This document shows positions 61,381 to 64,000 of a stretch of DNA of 64,000 nt, one piece after another. Made by a program: the position numbers and the translations under genes. Origin of the DNA: Negativicutes bacterium (GTDB lineage Bacteria > Bacillota_C > Negativicutes > Sporomusales_B > JARLHX01); the NCBI GenBank assembly GCA_031292035.1, contig JARLHX010000278.1, forward strand, positions 1 to 64,000, written 5' to 3'. Every line of letters starts with the position of its first letter. Positions within the stretch are counted from its first letter, which is position 1. The notes below the pieces were generated by a model. It was not told the origin of the DNA, did not search any database, and saw nothing but the letters and a program-made list of their open reading frames with translations.

Positions 61381-61944
61381 GTGGCTATCCTGTCCCATGA
61401 CCAGCTCGCCGAAATGGAACGCCAGCTGACGCAGTGCAAAATAGAAAAATGGCTGGCCGAAGACCTTTTCAGTCCTGTCTGGTGGCTAATGCTGGCAGTG
61501 CTCATCCTGCCCTGGCTCATCTGGTGGAAATGGGTCGACCGCCGCCGCATCGTCGTCATCACCCTCTACGGTCTCTTGCTCCTCATCACGTCGTCTTATC
61601 TAGACGCCATCTGCAGCGAGCTGGCCCTGTGGCAATATAACAAGATGCTGCTGCCCCTCTGGTCGCGGCTGGTCTCAGTGGACTTCGCCGTCATGCCGGT
61701 CACCTATATGTTTCTTTACCAGTATTTCCGACCCTGGCCGGTCTTTACCGCCGCCACCACCGCCGTAGCCGTCGTCTATGCTTTTGGCGCCGAGCACCTG
61801 CTGGAAATCAGCGGCATCTACCAGGTCAACCACTGGAGTCACTGGTACTCCTTCATCCTTTATATCATCATCGGCTTATCCTGCAGGTTGTTGACCGATA
61901 AAATCGCCGCCCAGGCCCACCCCGGCAGCCGATTTAAGCGCTAA
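61381..61944 (+). CDS. CBO0543-family membrane protein (paralogue of the one at 33997)
   Basis: 187 residues from GTG 61381, chosen for GGAGG 8 bases upstream and because it aligns with the paralogue start. The N terminus VAILSHDQLAEMERQLTQCK matches that of the protein at 33997. Five helices follow with LWQYNKMLLPLWSRLVSVDF, VMPVTYMFLYQYFRPWP, a LLEISGIYQV segment and HWSHWYSFILYIIIGL. The function of the family is unknown. The leader carries the AAATACTAGCGAGGTG element (61332-61347) shared with the paralogue. Convergent with the chemoreceptor gene across a bidirectional terminator. Confidence 0.77.
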   Translation: MAILSHDQLAEMERQLTQCKIEKWLAEDLFSPVWWLMLAVLILPWLIWWKWVDRRRIVVITLYGLLLLITSSYLDAICSELALWQYNKMLLPLWSRLVSVDFAVMPVTYMFLYQYFRPWPVFTAATTAVAVVYAFGAEHLLEISGIYQVNHWSHWYSFILYIIIGLSCRLLTDKIAAQAHPGSRFKR

Positions 61945-61951
61945 ACGACAG

Positions 61952-61986
61952 CAAAAAGTCCCCTGACAGGAACGTCAGGGGACTTC
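61952..61986. terminator. Bidirectional terminator between convergent genes
   Basis: AAGTCCCCTGAC and GTCAGGGGACTT form a perfect 12-bp stem over AGGAAC, with A-run and T-containing flanks. Confidence 0.9.
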
Positions 61987-62015
61987 ATTATTTCACCTTG
62001 TCTCAGGGAGGCAGT

Positions 62016-63689
62016 CTACAGCCTGAACTTGCTGACCGCCTTTTTCAGCTCCTCAGCCATCTTTGTCAGTGCCTCACTGGAGGCGGCGATCTCCTCCATC
62101 GAAGCCGTCTGCTCCTCGGTGGCCGCTGACACCGTCTGCGTCTGCGCCGAGATGGCCTTGCTGGTTTTTTCGGTCTGTCCCACCGCCTCCACCACCGCCC
62201 GGGCGCCGCCGGACAATTCCTGGATGGCGCGAACCATTCCCTGGATCTCACGCGAGGTTTCGGCCACCAGGCCGGTGATCTGGTCGAAAGACTGCCCGCT
62301 GGCGATCACCGCCCGGCTGCCCCCCTGCACCACTTCTGTTCCTTTCACCATTGCTGCCACCGCTTTGCCGGTGGTGCCCTGAATCTCGCCGATCAGCTCG
62401 GCGATCTGTTTGGCCGCCAGCTCGGACTGTTCGGCCAGTTTCCGCACCTCTTCGGCTACCACCGCAAAGCCCCGTCCCTGCTCACCGGCCCGGGCCGCTT
62501 CAATGGCGGCGTTGAGGGCCAGGAGATTGGTCTGCCCGGCGATACCGGCGATCGTTGCGACGATCTGGCCGATCTGATTCGACTTCTCGCCCAGTTCGCC
62601 CACCATCGCCGCCGACTCGGCCACCGTGCTCTCGACATTCGCCATCTGCCTCACCGCCTCCGCCACCGCCTTATCCCCGTCGCGGGCGGCCTGGGCGGCC
62701 TTGGTCGACGTAGTCTCCACCTGGCCGGCATTCTGGGTGATGGCCGCGATATTGGCCGACATGGTGTCCACTGCCGCCGTCGTTGCAGCCAGCACCTCCA
62801 TCTGTTTGTTTGTCCCCTGCGCCGCCTCGGTAATGGCTCCCGCCACCTGTCCGGCAGCCTGGGCCGATTGTTCAGCGCTTGAGGAAAGCTCGGCTGATGA
62901 AGACGCCACCTGCTCCGCTGCTGCCGCCACCTGGCGAATCAGGGAGCGGAGACTGCGGCTGGCCTGGTTCAGATAGGTCAGCAATGCGCCCATCTCATCC
63001 TTGGCTACCACTCCGATTTCCTGACTCAAATCCCCTTGGGCCAGATGTTCGGCATAGTCCTGTCCCACTGTGATGGCCCGCATGATCGGCCGGGTGGTAA
63101 AATAGGCCACCGCTAAACCGGCCAGCACCCCAAAGGCCAGCAGCAGATAGATGTAAATATAAAGTCTGGTCTGAATGTTCTGGATTTCGGCCACTGCCGT
63201 CTTCCGCGCCTCTTCCTGGCGTTTGGTGTAGTTGTCCACCAGCGTATTCAACGCCGCGTTGGCTGGCGCCCCCACCTTGACCAGGTAATCGGCAGCTGCG
63301 GCCTGCCCCTGCGACTGATACAACTCCAGAATGCGGCTGCGATGGGGGGCAAAATCCTGCAGCGCCTGTTTGATCGGCCTGACAGTCTGCTGCTCCCTGC
63401 CGGTGGCAACCAGATAATCCGCCTCTGCTTCGGCAGCCTTGGCCGCTTGGGCGAGGTCATCGGCAAACCTGGCGTCCCCGGTCATCAAATAACCCCGAGT
63501 CGCCGCCGCCGTCCGCATCTGAGCAATCTGCAGCTTGCGGGCGCTGTCGAGGAGCATCATCCGGTACTCCAGAATATCTGCGGTCGCCCGCTCGATCTGG
63601 CGATACTGGTAGAAAAAGACTGCCACCATCACCGCCATGACGGCGATGATAACTGCGAAACCACAATAAATTTTAGTGCGAATCTTCAA
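62016..63689 (-). CDS. Methyl-accepting chemotaxis protein with four-helix-bundle sensor
   Basis: 557 residues with a TTG start at 63689, supported by GGAGGG 6 bases upstream. Membrane helices at about 8-27 and 172-192 bracket a 4HB-type sensor ([20 protein letters not shown], then [20 protein letters not shown]). HAMP follows (about 195-248). The signalling tip [20 protein letters not shown] is intact, and the C-terminal half is very similar to that of the receptors at 16141 and 29427. The GYLMTGD pattern is common in receptors of this class. Monocistronic. Confidence 0.92.
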   Translation of the reverse strand: MKIRTKIYCGFAVIIAVMAVMVAVFFYQYRQIERATADILEYRMMLLDSARKLQIAQMRTAAATRGYLMTGDARFADDLAQAAKAAEAEADYLVATGREQQTVRPIKQALQDFAPHRSRILELYQSQGQAAAADYLVKVGAPANAALNTLVDNYTKRQEEARKTAVAEIQNIQTRLYIYIYLLLAFGVLAGLAVAYFTTRPIMRAITVGQDYAEHLAQGDLSQEIGVVAKDEMGALLTYLNQASRSLRSLIRQVAAAAEQVASSSAELSSSAEQSAQAAGQVAGAITEAAQGTNKQMEVLAATTAAVDTMSANIAAITQNAGQVETTSTKAAQAARDGDKAVAEAVRQMANVESTVAESAAMVGELGEKSNQIGQIVATIAGIAGQTNLLALNAAIEAARAGEQGRGFAVVAEEVRKLAEQSELAAKQIAELIGEIQGTTGKAVAAMVKGTEVVQGGSRAVIASGQSFDQITGLVAETSREIQGMVRAIQELSGGARAVVEAVGQTEKTSKAISAQTQTVSAATEEQTASMEEIAASSEALTKMAEELKKAVSKFRL

Positions 63690-64000
63690 ATTGATCCCTC
63701 CGTGACGATTATCATCCCATTTACCTTACCTGACTGTTCCAGTCGATAACAGGAAACCCCACTTGACGCCCCTCGGAAAGAATTTGATAGAACATGCACC
63801 CCCTTGACGGAGTTATTGATACAGTTAGGCAACCTCATAAAAAAACACTATGCTTAAATTCGCACTATTACGACATATTCCTTCCCATTTCAGTAGTAAA
63901 TTGGGAAATATTTTGTTTCATTTTAGCGTTTCCCGCCGGGCGCGAGCTGCACGAAAAAAGCCCCCTGACATGCCAGGGGGCCACATCATCGTGCTACAAA
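63690..64000. other. 311-bp region at the right edge without a gene
   Basis: Contains the leader of the minus-strand chemoreceptor, AT-rich sequence and the terminator at 63954-63981. No open frame with a ribosome site is seen. Confidence 0.6.
63954..63981 (-). terminator. Intrinsic terminator for a minus-strand gene beyond the window
   Basis: On the minus strand GCCCCCTG... a perfect 8-bp stem (CCCCCTG/CAGGGGG plus a closing G-C pair) is followed by TTTTTT. It implies a minus-strand gene ending just right of the window. Confidence 0.85.

Noticed and set aside
1..64000. CRISPR arrays, insertion sequences, prophage, tRNA or rRNA genes
   Set aside because: None were seen on reading both strands; the only repeats are the duplicated channel gene and the small tandem repeat gene.

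Overview
The window looks like chromosome of an anaerobic, endospore-forming, motile member of the Firmicutes, most likely a Sporomusaceae-type (Negativicutes) bacterium. The evidence is a gerA-gerB-gerC spore germination operon, strong AGGAGG-type ribosome binding sites with frequent GTG and TTG starts, several families that I associate with clostridia and Negativicutes (CBO0543-like membrane proteins, DUF3231, C-GCAxxG-C-C), a long-form glutamine synthetase and a siroheme reductase-like protein fused to DUF1858. The genus is an inference. I see no rRNA, tRNA, CRISPR array, transposase or prophage gene.

Layout. 1-1651: a cut-off and a complete copy of a pentameric ligand-gated-channel-like membrane protein in tandem. 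1711-5119: AraC regulator divergent from diaminopropionate ammonia-lyase and a YgeY-type M20 hydrolase. 5261-10342: arsenic operon arsC-arsR-acr3-arsD-arsA, followed by an ECF sigma factor and, beyond a terminator, a small carboxymuconolactone decarboxylase family protein. 10551-18183: c-di-GMP and motility block (PTS EIIC-EAL fusion, HD-GYP protein, c-di-GMP-I riboswitch ahead of a LysM protein, membrane protein, chemoreceptor). 18415-22342: ger operon with a frameshifted gerB. 22732-24450: twin CRP/FNR-type sites ahead of the siroheme protein and a translationally coupled unknown gene. 24593-29245: DUF3231 protein, CBO0543 protein, a small protein made of a recent 51-codon duplication, and an MFS transporter plus SDR dehydrogenase.

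29427-40810: two chemoreceptors, an orphan PAS histidine kinase, a second CBO0543 protein, a MarR-MFS efflux pair, a BASS transporter and a GGDEF-EAL protein. 41006-45242: two glutamine synthetase genes on the minus strand, preceded by a consensus promoter, a possible attenuator and a small ORF. 45499-50594: threonine aldolase plus amino-acid symporter, a C-GCAxxG-C-C protein, a YtcJ-like amidohydrolase and small proteins. 50762-58898: Cache-PAS-GGDEF-EAL protein, orphan amino-acid binding protein, polysaccharide deacetylase, orphan TorD chaperone, exported MORN-repeat protein and a small hypothetical. 58941-64000: HPP protein plus ClC channel, a third clear CBO0543 protein with a structured leader, and a 4HB chemoreceptor with a TTG start.

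The most coherent theme is sensing and lifestyle control. There are four chemoreceptors, four c-di-GMP enzymes (one with a sugar-permease-like input) and one c-di-GMP riboswitch, next to spore germination, nitrogen assimilation and amino-acid catabolism genes. The items most worth following up are the PTS-EAL fusion, the riboswitch-LysM unit, the siroheme-DUF1858 pair under twin CRP/FNR-like sites, the Cys-tailed ECF factor in the arsenic operon, the CBO0543 paralogues with a shared leader motif, and the duplicated channel-like genes.
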